NCBI RefSeq assembly: GCF_003053745.1
Contig: NZ_QAYE01000009.1
Coordinates: forward strand, 181,821 to 245,820
DNA from: Sphingomonas faeni
GTDB taxonomy: Bacteria; Pseudomonadota; Alphaproteobacteria; Sphingomonadales; Sphingomonadaceae
DNA: 64,000 nucleotides
Reading direction: 5' to 3'
A model generated the notes under the pieces. It was given only the letters and a program-made list of their open reading frames with translations. It had not been told where the DNA came from and did no database searches. Made by a program: the position numbers and the translations under genes. This document shows positions 1-9,000 of the stretch, one piece after another (the first letter of the stretch is position 1; every line of letters starts with the position of its first letter).

Positions 1-50
1 GCGCGGCGTTCCCGACCATTTCTAGCTGAGGCTGCACCTTCACCACACTT

Positions 51-154
51 CCACCCCGGCGAAGGCCGGGGCCCAATTGGAAAGGTTGCAGTAACGACGG
101 ACGAACCTTCGTTATACGCCGCCCGCAATTGGGCCCCGGCCTTCGCCGGGGTGG
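51..154. repeat. Long-stem inverted repeat, family A copy 1
   Basis: Two arms of about 29 bases (51-80 and 126-154) are perfect reverse complements around a loop of about 45 bases. The arm core is CCCCGGCGAAGGCCGGGG followed by CCCAATTGG. Nearly the same arms occur at 5658-5763 and 36360-36463, while the loops are only partly alike. The element lies between the window edge and the 3' end of the pdeM-like gene, so in RNA it could act as a bidirectional terminator or a stabilising hairpin. The remaining bases of 1-182 hold nothing recognisable. Confidence 0.9.
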
Positions 155-182
155 TGCTTATTTACCTAACTAGCGACAAGCG

Positions 183-845
183 TCAGGCAGCAACGGGAAA
201 CCGCAGCATCCGGTTCGCCACCGGCACCATCGCCTCCGCTCCAACTCCAACCGCGCGAACGATCTCCGGATGGTCCACATCCAGCCCGCCAGTCAGCGAC
301 CCGAACGCGGGTAAAATCAGCTTCGTCGCCGTCGCCACGAAACACCGCCGCGCCACCTGCTTTCCGCGCACGCGCAGCCGAAGCTTCGGATGGAAATGCC
401 CCGACAATTCCGGCCGCGTTTCCGCCCGGTCCGCTTCATGTCGCAGCACCAGCCCGTCGACGACCACCTCGTCCACGACTTCCCCGCCACACCGATCGAG
501 GATCGCCGGATCGTGATTGCCCGTGATCCACGTCCAGCGCGTCCCGTCGGTCATCGCCCGCAGCATGTCCTGCGCGCGCTGCGGCAACCGCTCACACCCG
601 TCGCTGTCATGGAAGCTGTCGCCGAGGCACCAGACTTCGCGCGCGCCGGTCGCGGCGACCAGCGCAGTGAGATCGGCCAGCGTCGCGATCGAATCATACG
701 GCGGCAGCATCTGGCCGCGCTTGGCGAACCAACTCGCCTTCTCGAAATGCAGGTCGGCGACCAGCAGCGCACGCCGCTCCGGCCAGAACAGCGCGCCTTG
801 CGCCAACGCCAGAAGCGCATGCCCGCCGAACGAAAAGGGAACCAT
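183..845 (-). CDS. pdeM: PdeM-like ligase-associated metallophosphoesterase
   Basis: Calcineurin-type metallophosphoesterase of about 220 residues, matching the family found with bacterial ATP-dependent DNA ligases and named ligase-associated DNA damage response endonuclease PdeM. Visible metal-site motifs are LLVADLHFEKAS near the N-terminus, CLGDSFHDSDG, ITGNHD and LSGHFHPK. The frame stays open upstream to 1112, but that part has no family look, so the start MVPFSFGGHALLALAQ at 845 is chosen; a GGGAG lies about 17 bases upstream. It is divergent from kup. Its usual partners are at 5.8-8.2 kb (helicase), 10.0-11.0 kb (exonuclease) and 20.4-22.0 kb (ligase) rather than adjacent. The substrate is unproven; the role in processing DNA ends is inferred from the family. 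Confidence 0.85.
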   Translation of the reverse strand: MVPFSFGGHALLALAQGALFWPERRALLVADLHFEKASWFAKRGQMLPPYDSIATLADLTALVAATGAREVWCLGDSFHDSDGCERLPQRAQDMLRAMTDGTRWTWITGNHDPAILDRCGGEVVDEVVVDGLVLRHEADRAETRPELSGHFHPKLRLRVRGKQVARRCFVATATKLILPAFGSLTGGLDVDHPEIVRAVGVGAEAMVPVANRMLRFPVAA

Positions 846-969
846 CCGCCCGCCATGCCGCTCCCGCCGCACCGAATCAACCCGCCATCGCCCCGAACCG
901 GCAGGACTTGCGCATGCCCCCAATCGGCGTAAAGCGCGCCGTCCCCTCAGGAGGAGCGCTCTTCGCGCC

Positions 970-2943
970 ATGACGTCCGTCGCCGGAACACCCCAAACTG
1001 CCGCTGTACCGGAAACGCCTGGCGATCTGTCAGCGGCGCATCTGCATCCGCACCCCGCACTCGCCGCGCTGACCGTCGGCGCGATCGGCGTGGTGTTCGG
1101 CGATATCGGCACCAGCCCGCTCTACGCGTTCCGCGAGGCACTCGGCCAGACGTCCGCAGGCGGCATCGACCCGACCGAGATCCTCGGCGTGCTGAGCCTC
1201 GCGCTCTGGTCGCTGTTCCTCGTCGTGACCGTCAAATACGTCATCTTCCTGATGCGCGCCGACAACCAGGGCGAGGGCGGCGTACTCGCGCTGGCCGCGC
1301 TTGCCCGTCGTGCGCTCGGCATGCGGTCACGGATCGCGATCGTGCTCGGCGCGGCAGGAGCATCGCTGTTCTACGGCGATGCGATCATCACGCCGGCGCT
1401 GTCGGTGCTGTCCGCGATGGAGGGCCTGAGAACAATCCCGAGTGCGGCGCATATCTTCAACGAAGGCGTGGTGCGTGCGCTGACGATCGCCATCCTGATC
1501 GGGCTGTTCCTGATCCAGTCGCGCGGCACGGCGCAGGTATCGAAGCTGTTCGGCCCGGTCTGCATCCTCTGGTTCGTCGCGATCGGTGCGCTCGGCATCT
1601 GGCACATCGCCGACGAGCCCTCGATCGTCCGCGTGTTCCTGCCCACCTACGGCATCTCGTTCCTCGCCACGCACGGCGTCACCGGCCTGTTCGTGCTCGG
1701 CGCGGTGTTTCTGACCGTCACCGGCGCCGAGGCGCTGACCGCCGACATGGGCCATTTCGGCAAGCTGCCGATCCGCATCGGCTGGTTCTTCCTGGTCTTC
1801 CCGGCACTCGCGCTCAACTATCTCGGGCAGGGCGCGTTCGCGTTGTCGCGGCTCGAGGATGCGGCGGCGCGCGGCGTGCCGTTCGTCAACCAGGACTGGT
1901 TCTTCCTGATGGCGCCCGAATCGCTGCGCCCGGCGCTGATCATCCTCGCCGGGTTCGCGACGGTGATCGCCAGCCAGGCGGTCATCACCGGCGCGTTCTC
2001 GCTGACGCAGCAGGCGATCCAGCTCGGCCTGCTCCCGCGCCTGCGCATCCGCCAGACCTCGGCCGTGTTCGCCGGCCAGATCTACCTGCCCGCGATCAAC
2101 TGGCTGCTGCTGATCGGCGTGCTGGTGCTGGTGATTCAGTTCAAGACGTCGTCGGCGATGGCCGCCGCGTACGGCATCGCGGTGACCGGCACGATGGTCG
2201 TCACGACCTTGCTCGCGTACATCGTCGTCCGGCACCGTTGGAACTGGTCACGCCCGCTCGCACTGACGGCGATCCTGCCGTTCCTGACGCTCGACCTGAT
2301 CTTCTTCGGCGCCAACATCCTGCGCGTGATCGAGGGCGGCTGGGTGCCACTCGTCATCGCCGCCGCGATCGGGCTGATCATCTTCACCTGGGTGCGCGGC
2401 AAGAAGATCGTCAGCGCGTTCGAGAAGCGCCAGAGCATTCCGCTCAGCGATCTCGCCTCGGCACTGGAGAAGCGTCCGCCCGAGCGCGTGTCGGGGACGG
2501 CCGTGTTCCTGACCGGCAACCCGCACGCGACGCCGGGTGCGCTGCTGCATAATCTGAAGCACAACAAGGTGCTCCACGAGCGCAACCTGATCGTCAGCAT
2601 CCGTACCGCGGACCGCCCGTTCGTCGACGAAGCGTCACGCGCGAAGGTGGAACGCGTCGACGAGAATTTCTCGATCGTCGTGCTGACCTACGGCTTCATG
2701 GAGTCCCCGGACGTGCCGCGCGATCTCGGCGTCGGCAACAAGACCGAACAGCTCGGGCTCGACCCGATGCGCACCTCGTTCTTCATCGGCCGCAACACGC
2801 TGAAACCCGACGCGGAAAAGGGCATGCCGCCCTGGCAGGACCGGATTTTCCTGTTCCTGCAAAGGAACGCCAGCGACCCCACCGACTTCCTGAAGATCCC
2901 CCCCGGCAAGGTGCTAGAACTAGGCGAACAGGTCACAGTGTAA
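970..2943 (+). CDS. kup: Kup family low-affinity potassium uptake protein
   Basis: K+/proton symporter of the KUP/HAK/KT family, about 657 residues, with roughly 12 transmembrane segments followed by a cytosolic C-terminal domain of about 200 residues. The diagnostic N-terminal signature IGVVFGDIGTSPLYAF is present, followed by DNQGEGG and FYGDAIITPALSVLSA, all hallmarks of the family. Start at 970 is supported by AGGAGGAG at 949-956; upstream codons of the open frame belong to the shadow of the divergent pdeM gene. It works in the inner membrane to import potassium, mainly at low external K+ or acidic pH. The 3' end runs into an inverted-repeat block that probably ends transcription. Confidence 0.96.
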   Translation: MTSVAGTPQTAAVPETPGDLSAAHLHPHPALAALTVGAIGVVFGDIGTSPLYAFREALGQTSAGGIDPTEILGVLSLALWSLFLVVTVKYVIFLMRADNQGEGGVLALAALARRALGMRSRIAIVLGAAGASLFYGDAIITPALSVLSAMEGLRTIPSAAHIFNEGVVRALTIAILIGLFLIQSRGTAQVSKLFGPVCILWFVAIGALGIWHIADEPSIVRVFLPTYGISFLATHGVTGLFVLGAVFLTVTGAEALTADMGHFGKLPIRIGWFFLVFPALALNYLGQGAFALSRLEDAAARGVPFVNQDWFFLMAPESLRPALIILAGFATVIASQAVITGAFSLTQQAIQLGLLPRLRIRQTSAVFAGQIYLPAINWLLLIGVLVLVIQFKTSSAMAAAYGIAVTGTMVVTTLLAYIVVRHRWNWSRPLALTAILPFLTLDLIFFGANILRVIEGGWVPLVIAAAIGLIIFTWVRGKKIVSAFEKRQSIPLSDLASALEKRPPERVSGTAVFLTGNPHATPGALLHNLKHNKVLHERNLIVSIRTADRPFVDEASRAKVERVDENFSIVVLTYGFMESPDVPRDLGVGNKTEQLGLDPMRTSFFIGRNTLKPDAEKGMPPWQDRIFLFLQRNASDPTDFLKIPPGKVLELGEQVTV

Positions 2944-2973
2944 GTCGAGCGCGGAGCGGACGGTTAGCGCGTA

Positions 2974-3123
2974 CTCCCTCGCCCCTCCGGGGAGAGGGAA
3001 GGGGCCCGCGGCACTTGCCGTGGGAAGGGAGAGGGGTATTGTCGGGCACCGTCTCGAGCCCCAAGCCCCTCTCCCTTCCGTCGCCTAAGGCTCCTCCCTC
3101 CCTCTCCCCGGAGGGGCGAGGGA
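2974..3123. repeat. Nested inverted repeat, family D
   Basis: Outer arms 2974-3000 and 3096-3123 (core CTCGCCCCTCCGGGGAGAGG) are reverse complements, and an inner pair (GGGAAGGGAGAGGGG near 3030-3045 and its complement near 3064-3078) extends the same structure. It fills the convergent gap between kup and the M20 peptidase, where it would serve both genes as a terminator. Similar GC-rich dyads recur through the window with different cores. Confidence 0.85.
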
Positions 3124-3131
3124 CGTAGCGT

Positions 3132-4541
3132 TCACCCCGCAAACGCCTTTACCAGGTCAAAGAGGTAATCCCGACCATCATACAGTGAAGCCACCCGGAT
3201 GCGCTCGTTGAGGCCATGAATCCCCCCCATGTCCTTGTCGATGAACACCCCCGGCGCCCCATAGACCGGGATCCCGATCGCTTCGAAGAAGATCCCGTCC
3301 GTCGCCCCCGTCGACATCAACGGCAGGATCGGCAGCCCCGGAAAGTGCTTCGCCGCCACCTTCGTCACCGGCCCCATGATCTTGGGATCCAACGTCGGGG
3401 GGATCGCGGTCGGCCGCACCGGCTGGTTCGCCGTCACCGTCACCTTCGCCCCCGCCAGTTCCTTCAGCTTGGCGAGCGTGCCCTCCACCGTCTCCCCCGG
3501 AAAGATCCGGCAGTTAATGTTCGCCGTCGCGCGCTGCGGCAATGCATTCTCCGCGTGACCCGCGCTCAGCAACGTCGCCACGCACGTCGTCCTGAGCGTC
3601 GAGTGCATCGCCTTATCACGACTGACGATCGCATCCGCAGCCTTGTCCTCCGGATTGGCGAGCAACCGCGTGATCGCATCCCCCATCTCGCCGGGCATCG
3701 CCTTCGCGCTCGCCGCGAAGAATGCCTTGGTCGTATCGGTAAACTTTACCGGAAACTCGTAGCCCTGCACCGCCTTCACGGCGTCGGCGAGCTCATAGAT
3801 CGCGTTCTCGGGGATCGGCTGCGAGCTGTGCCCGCCCGGGTTGGTCGCCAGGAACGTGTAGTTCTGCGCGGCCTTCTCGCCGATCTGGATCGCGAGCAAC
3901 TGGCGCTTGCCGTTATCGTCGAGCCGCCCGCCGCCACCCTCGTTTAGCGCGAACTCGGCCGCGATCAGGTCGGGCCTCGATTTCGCCAGATATTGCGCGC
4001 CGTTCCACGCGAACGTCGTTTCCTCACCGCAGGTCAGCGCGAGCTTGATCGTCCGCTTCGGCTTGTACCCGCTCGTCTTGAAGCGGATCATCGCGTCCGA
4101 CCAGATCGCCGCCTGCGCCTTGTCGTCGACGGTACCGCGCGCGTAATAATAGCCGCCTTCCTCGATCAGCTTGAACGGATCGCGCACCCAATCCTCGCGC
4201 TTGGCCTCGACCACGTCGAGGTGCGCGAGCAGCAGCATCGGCTTGATCGACGCGTCCGAACCCTTCAGTACCGCGACCAGCCCGCCGTCCTTCGGGTGCT
4301 CGGGCACCGAGAAATAGGTGATGTCGGTATCCGCATAACCCGCGGTCTTCAGCCGTGAGCCAATCTGTGCCGCGGCCTGCGTGCAGCTGCCAGCGGACAG
4401 CGTCGTGTTGGTCTCGACCAGTTCCTTGTAGAGCCCGAGAAAAGCCTTCTGGTCGGGGCGCGACTGCGCCTGTGCCCCAACCGCCGTCGTCACGGGTGTG
4501 GTCAGAATCGCCGCCGTGAGTAGCCAACCAGTCGCGCGCAT
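3132..4541 (-). CDS. Exported M20/M28-type metallopeptidase
   Basis: Zinc peptidase of the M20 family (ArgE/DapE/CPG2 fold), about 469 residues. A cleavable signal peptide (MRATGWLLTAAILTTPVTTA, ending near AQA) sends it to the periplasm. Metal and catalytic motifs are visible: LLLAHLDVVEAKRED (HxD), YARGTVDDKA, TCGEETT, the dimerisation-domain GGHSSQP, STGATDG and the final GIHGLNE. Start at 4541 is set by AAGGGG about seven bases upstream; the frame is open for another 150 codons, but those overlap the aspartyl protease gene. It lies downstream of that gene on the same strand, 59 bases apart. It probably trims peptides or acylated amino acids; the exact substrate cannot be read from sequence. 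Confidence 0.92.
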   Translation of the reverse strand: MRATGWLLTAAILTTPVTTAVGAQAQSRPDQKAFLGLYKELVETNTTLSAGSCTQAAAQIGSRLKTAGYADTDITYFSVPEHPKDGGLVAVLKGSDASIKPMLLLAHLDVVEAKREDWVRDPFKLIEEGGYYYARGTVDDKAQAAIWSDAMIRFKTSGYKPKRTIKLALTCGEETTFAWNGAQYLAKSRPDLIAAEFALNEGGGGRLDDNGKRQLLAIQIGEKAAQNYTFLATNPGGHSSQPIPENAIYELADAVKAVQGYEFPVKFTDTTKAFFAASAKAMPGEMGDAITRLLANPEDKAADAIVSRDKAMHSTLRTTCVATLLSAGHAENALPQRATANINCRIFPGETVEGTLAKLKELAGAKVTVTANQPVRPTAIPPTLDPKIMGPVTKVAAKHFPGLPILPLMSTGATDGIFFEAIGIPVYGAPGVFIDKDMGGIHGLNERIRVASLYDGRDYLFDLVKAFAG

Positions 4542-4600
4542 CGTCGTCCCCTTGTTCGTTTGCGGACGAAGAGTTGCAGCGAACGCACGCGGACGCAACC

Positions 4601-5584
4601 TCAGCGGCGCTGCTCTCCGCGACGACGCGTATCGCGCGGTAGCGTGAGCCGCACCTCGCGGTTGGCGAAGTCGATGTCGACGCGCCGAAACAATTGCAGC
4701 ACGTCCATCCCCAGCAGCATCGCGGGCCGCTCGGCGAGGCCGAACAGCCGGAACGGCGGCGCGTCGACTGCCGTGAACGCCACGGGCAGGTCGCCGAGCG
4801 TGAGGCTGCCGATCGTCACGCGATCGATCGTCGTGTACTCCGCCATCACCGTCTCGCCGGTGACCCCGGTCAGCGATACCGGTTGCGACGTCCCCGCGCT
4901 GCCCAGCCCCTTGCGCGTCACCCGCCGGCGGAGCGCGCCGTTGGCCATGCTGATCGACGTACCGGTGTCGAGGATCACGCGGATGCGGATGCCGTTGCAA
5001 TAGGCGTCGGTGACGACGAGCTGCCCGAACAGGCTGCGGGCCCTGATGACGATCTCGTCGGGGGCGGCGCGTTCGCGATTCTGGCGTTTGCGCGAGGGGG
5101 TGACGGTCATCGTCTTAGTGTCGAAGTCGATCGTCACCGCATGATCTTGCAATGTGTCGATCCCGAGCAGCCCCCGTGCGCCGAGGTTGATCGCGCTGAT
5201 CGCCGGCGCCTCGATCGCCTTGCTGCCGATCACACTCACTTTCAGCGAGGGGATCATGACCGTGCCGATGCTGTCCGATCCGGTCATTCCGGTGACGCGG
5301 ACGGTCCGGCCAGCCGCGAGGCCGAGCGTGGCGGCGAGTTCGCGCGCAATGACGGTACGCTGCGCGCCGGTATCGACGATGAAGGGGAAGGGGCCTGCGC
5401 CAGCGATCGTCACGGGGACGGTCATTCGGCTTTCTTCGTCGCCGAACAGGAGCGTCGCGGGGTCTGGTTCTGCGATTGATGCTGCGGCTGGAAGGGGTGC
5501 AGCATTTGGGCGTGAAGAAACTGCGTCCTGAGCGCTAGCTTGGGCGGCGATGACTAGCAGTAGCGGGGCTAGCCACTTGTGCAT
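4601..5584 (-). CDS. Exported retropepsin-like aspartyl protease, two domains
   Basis: Protein of about 327 residues with an N-terminal signal peptide (MHKWLAPLLLVIAAQASAQ). It carries two aspartyl-protease half-sites: FIVDTGAQRTVIA near residue 70 and VILDTGTSISMANG near residue 210. This is the tandem arrangement of bacterial retropepsin-like proteins, in which each lobe gives one catalytic Asp. A GLLGID and a LLGMDVL motif follow the two lobes, as in the family. The start could also be 12 codons earlier (5620); neither has a strong ribosome site. It precedes the M20 peptidase on the same strand, so the pair may be a periplasmic proteolysis unit (inference). Confidence 0.88.
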   Translation of the reverse strand: MHKWLAPLLLVIAAQASAQDAVSSRPNAAPLPAAASIAEPDPATLLFGDEESRMTVPVTIAGAGPFPFIVDTGAQRTVIARELAATLGLAAGRTVRVTGMTGSDSIGTVMIPSLKVSVIGSKAIEAPAISAINLGARGLLGIDTLQDHAVTIDFDTKTMTVTPSRKRQNRERAAPDEIVIRARSLFGQLVVTDAYCNGIRIRVILDTGTSISMANGALRRRVTRKGLGSAGTSQPVSLTGVTGETVMAEYTTIDRVTIGSLTLGDLPVAFTAVDAPPFRLFGLAERPAMLLGMDVLQLFRRVDIDFANREVRLTLPRDTRRRGEQRR

Positions 5585-5657
5585 GCTGCAAATGCTGCGC
5601 CTGATTTCGCGCGCGTGCAACTACCGTAGTTAGGGACGAACGCTGCTACAAACGGCA

Positions 5658-5763
5658 CCACCCCGGCGGAGGCCGGGGCCCAGTTGGAAAGGTGGCAATA
5701 ACTGCAAGCTGCCCTTCGTTAGCAGCGTCCCCCAACTGGGCCCCGGCCTTCGCCGGGGGGGTG
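5658..5763. repeat. Long-stem inverted repeat, family A copy 2
   Basis: Arms 5658-5687 and 5732-5762 are near-perfect reverse complements and match family A copies 1 and 3 with a few changes (CAGTTGG in place of CAATTGG, GGCGGAGG in place of GGCGAAGG). Matching arm substitutions (CAGTTGG on one side, CCAACTG on the other) show that part of the stem has been kept by compensation. It lies between the start of the aspartyl protease and the end of the helicase gene. Confidence 0.9.
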
Positions 5764-5788
5764 CTTTTAACGGGGGCAGACGCTGCGG

Positions 5789-8221
5789 CTAATCAGGCCG
5801 CATGGCGTCGGCGATCATCGCCTCCGCCTCGATCAGCAGCGCGTCGTCCGAGCTGTTCGTCGAGATCTTCTCGCGCCCGATCAGCGTCAGCACCGGCACC
5901 GCCAGCGGCGTCACGCGCTCCAGATCGACGTGCACCATCGTCGCCTCCGCGCGATCGAGCAGCGACGCCAGCCGCCCGACATCGGTCATCCGCGCCCGCG
6001 CGTCCGCCCACGCCGCCTCCAGCAACAAATGCGTCGGCTCGTACTTGCGCAGCACGTCGTAGATCAGGTCGGTCGAGAACGTCACCTGCTTGCCGGTCTT
6101 CCGCTTGCCGGGATGCTGGCGCTCGACCAGTCCGCCGATGACCGCAACCTCGCGAAACGCGCGCTTGAGCAGATGTGATTGCTGCACCCATTCGACGAAC
6201 TCATGCTCGAGGATATCCGCCGAGAACAACGCCGCCGGATCGGTGATCTTCTCCAGCCCGTAGACCGCCAGCGCGTAATCATTGGCGACGAAGCCGAGCG
6301 GTTTCAGCCCCTGCGTCTCCATCCGCCGCGTGATCAGCATGCCGAGCGACTGGTGCGCGTTCCACCCCTCGAAGCTGTACGCGACCATGTAGTGCCGCCC
6401 CTCGCGCGGGAAGGTCTCGACCAGCAGCTGGCCGGGCTCGGGCATGACCGATCGATACGCCTGCATCTCCAGCCATTCGCGTACGTCGTCGGGGAAGCGC
6501 GCCCAGTCGCCTGGATGCGCAAGGAACCCGCGGACGCGGTCGGCGAGGTTGGTCGACAGCGGCATCCGGCTGCCGCCATAGGTCGGGATCCGCGCAGGCT
6601 TCGACGTCGCGCGCACGACCAGGTCCTCAAGGTCGATCTTCATCACCTCTAGGCTCAGCCCCGCGAAGAAGAACGTATCACCGTGGCTCAACTGCGCCGC
6701 GAACGCCTCCTCGACGCGCCCCAGCACGCGGCCATTGCCGAACCGCACGTTGAGCATCGTCGCCTCGACGATGATGCCTGCATTCAGCCGGTGCTGGCCG
6801 ATGAATTTGGGGTGGCTGACGCGCCACGTCCCGTCCGCATCCTTCGTGAGCCGCTTGAACCGGTCATACGCCTTCAGCGAATAGCCGCCGTCGCTGATGA
6901 AGTGCAGCACGCGCTCGAACGTCTCCGTCGGCAGCGCGGAATAAGGGAGCGCGGAGCGGATTTCATCGAGCAACGCAGCTTCGCGGAACGGCGCTGCGCA
7001 CGCGCACGCCATCACGTGCTGCGCCAGCACGTCGAGCGCACCGACGCGGAAGATATCCGCATCGAGCTCGCCCGCCTCGACCGCGTCGAGCGCCGCGCGC
7101 GCCTCCAGATATTCGAACCGATTGCCCGGCACGACGATCGCCTGCGACGATTCGTCGAGCCGGTGGTTGGCGCGGCCGATCCGCTGCAACAGCCGCGACG
7201 ACCCTTTCGGCGCGCCCATCTGGATCACGCAATCGACATTGCCCCAGTCTACCCCCAGATCGAGGCTCGACGTCGCGACCAGCGCGCGCAGCTTCCCTTC
7301 GGCCATCGCGTTCTCGACCTTACGCCGCGCCTCCTTGGCCAGGCTGCCGTGATGGACGCCGATCGGGAGGTTCCCAGAGTTCACCTTCCACAGATCCTGA
7401 AAGATGAGTTCCGCCAGGCTGCGCGTGTTGCAGAACACGATCGAGGTCTCGTGCGCCTCGATCTCGGCCATCACCTGCGCGGCGGCATAGCGGCCCGAAT
7501 GGCCCGACCACGGCACGCGGCCCTCGGGGAGCAGGATCGCGATGTTGGGCTCCGCACCCGCCTCGCCGCGGACCATCGCGACCTGGTCGATATCGCCATC
7601 GGGGGCGAGCCACGCGCGATAGCCATCGGCATCCGCGACCGTCGCCGACAGCGCAACGCGGCGCATCCCCGGCGAAATCTTCTGGAGCCGCGCCATGCAG
7701 AGCGAGAGCAGGTCGCCCCGCTTGCCGGTCGCGAAGGCATGGACCTCGTCGACGACGATCGTGCGGAGGTTCTCGAACATTGTGATGCTGTCCGGGTAGC
7801 TCAGCAATAGCGACAGAGACTCCGGGGTCGTCAGGAGAATCTGCGGCGGCTTGATCCGTTGCCGCGCTTTCCGGTCCGACGGCGTATCGCCGGTGCGCGT
7901 CTCGACGCGGATATCGACCCCCATCTCGTCGATCGGCGTCAGCAGGTTGCGCTGCACGTCGACCGCCAGCGCTTTCAGCGGCGAGACGTACAGCGTGTGG
8001 AGCCCGTTGGTCGGCGCCTCGATCAGCTCGGCAAGCGTCGGCAGGAACCCGGCAAGCGTCTTCCCCGCCCCGGTCGCCGCCACCAGCAGCGCATGATGCC
8101 CAGCACGGCCTTCCGCCAGCATCTCCAGCTGATGCCGACGCGGCCGCCACCCGCGCGACGCGAACCAGTTTTCGAGGGGAGGGGGGAGGTCGCTCACGGC
8201 CTGTTCACGCATCATCGTCAT
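5789..8221 (-). CDS. Ligase-associated Lhr-like DEXH-box DNA helicase
   Basis: Superfamily 2 helicase of about 810 residues of the bacterial Lhr-core type that accompanies ATP-dependent ligases. Motif I is VAATGAGKTLAG (residues 47-58), motif Ia YVSPLKALA, motif II IVVDEVHAF, motif III ALSATVAD and motif VI LQRIGRANHR. The C-terminal half has the winged-helix and Lhr-specific region. The start is taken at MTMMREQAVSDL (8221); ATGs at 8215 and 8212 are equally possible, and the further open frame up to 8404 runs under the divergent gene. Known relatives are 3'-5' translocating helicases induced by DNA damage. In most genomes it is next to pdeM, ligase and exonuclease; here those lie 5-15 kb away. 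Confidence 0.93.
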   Translation of the reverse strand: MTMMREQAVSDLPPPLENWFASRGWRPRRHQLEMLAEGRAGHHALLVAATGAGKTLAGFLPTLAELIEAPTNGLHTLYVSPLKALAVDVQRNLLTPIDEMGVDIRVETRTGDTPSDRKARQRIKPPQILLTTPESLSLLLSYPDSITMFENLRTIVVDEVHAFATGKRGDLLSLCMARLQKISPGMRRVALSATVADADGYRAWLAPDGDIDQVAMVRGEAGAEPNIAILLPEGRVPWSGHSGRYAAAQVMAEIEAHETSIVFCNTRSLAELIFQDLWKVNSGNLPIGVHHGSLAKEARRKVENAMAEGKLRALVATSSLDLGVDWGNVDCVIQMGAPKGSSRLLQRIGRANHRLDESSQAIVVPGNRFEYLEARAALDAVEAGELDADIFRVGALDVLAQHVMACACAAPFREAALLDEIRSALPYSALPTETFERVLHFISDGGYSLKAYDRFKRLTKDADGTWRVSHPKFIGQHRLNAGIIVEATMLNVRFGNGRVLGRVEEAFAAQLSHGDTFFFAGLSLEVMKIDLEDLVVRATSKPARIPTYGGSRMPLSTNLADRVRGFLAHPGDWARFPDDVREWLEMQAYRSVMPEPGQLLVETFPREGRHYMVAYSFEGWNAHQSLGMLITRRMETQGLKPLGFVANDYALAVYGLEKITDPAALFSADILEHEFVEWVQQSHLLKRAFREVAVIGGLVERQHPGKRKTGKQVTFSTDLIYDVLRKYEPTHLLLEAAWADARARMTDVGRLASLLDRAEATMVHVDLERVTPLAVPVLTLIGREKISTNSSDDALLIEAEAMIADAMRPD

Positions 8222-8303
8222 ATGGGGGCGTTGCGCCGCACCGCTATGGACGCGGCGCAAACGGCCGGCACACTGCCAAGCCTCTCTATATGAAAGACGA
8301 TCG

Positions 8304-8909
8304 GTGACGCTTCTTCGCTTCTTGCTGCCACTGCCACTGCTCGCTTTTCTCCCCTTCGCCAATGCCAGTGCGGCGACCAAGTCCTTCCTCGGGGCCGGCG
8401 GCATGGTCCGGCTGTCCTACCCGTCGGCGCTCACCCCGACGCGCAACTTCGCCGGCCGCGCCCTGATGAACGCCGGTTGGCGTCAGATCTGGGACGGCAG
8501 CCCGGTCGGTCGCGGCGTCGGCATCGTCCGCTTCTGGCAGGTCGCCAAGCCGAGCGACGGCCAAGGCCAGGTCACAGAAATGGTGCAGGTCGGTTTCAGC
8601 CGCAGCGCCGCGGTCGTTGCGACCTGCGGCACCGCGGGGCTGAAGTCGGGAAGCGGTCGGCGCCTGCCCAACCGGATGCTCGGCGGTCACCGCTGGACGG
8701 TATATGCCAACGGCGACGCGGGCATGAGCCAACAGGTCAACGCAACGAACCTGCGCACCGTCGTCGACGGCACCTGCTACGCGATCGACCGCGTCACCTA
8801 CGCGGTCAAGGCGGCGGCAGCGCCGGCACGCAACGCGCCGACCCAGGCGGTAGCCGCGGCCCAGATGGACGCGATCGTCGCGACGATTAAAATAGGCCGT
8901 CGCCGCTGA
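8304..8909 (+). CDS. Exported protein of unknown function
   Basis: About 201 residues with a clear signal peptide (LLRFLLPLPLLAFLPFANASA) and a mature part with two cysteines (VATCGTAG and DGTCYAID) that could form a disulfide. No domain is recognised. The start is GTG at 8304; the only nearby ATG (8290) is out of frame and ends at once. It is transcribed divergently from the helicase across about 80 bases and ends 91 bases before the convergent signal peptidase gene. The C-terminus is alanine-rich with a basic end (KIGRRR). Likely periplasmic or surface located. Confidence 0.75.
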   Translation: MTLLRFLLPLPLLAFLPFANASAATKSFLGAGGMVRLSYPSALTPTRNFAGRALMNAGWRQIWDGSPVGRGVGIVRFWQVAKPSDGQGQVTEMVQVGFSRSAAVVATCGTAGLKSGSGRRLPNRMLGGHRWTVYANGDAGMSQQVNATNLRTVVDGTCYAIDRVTYAVKAAAAPARNAPTQAVAAAQMDAIVATIKIGRRR

Positions 8910-9000
8910 CCCGACGCCCGTCGCTGGGATCCGAAACCGGCGGCATTCCGAAGGTACTTCCGCTTCGGAACACGGGAGCAAGCTCGGGGGCTCGTACCGT

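Noticed and set aside
8927..8990. GGAAC at 8957 as an EcfG promoter
   Set aside because: No CGTT at the right spacing and it points into the convergent signal peptidase gene.
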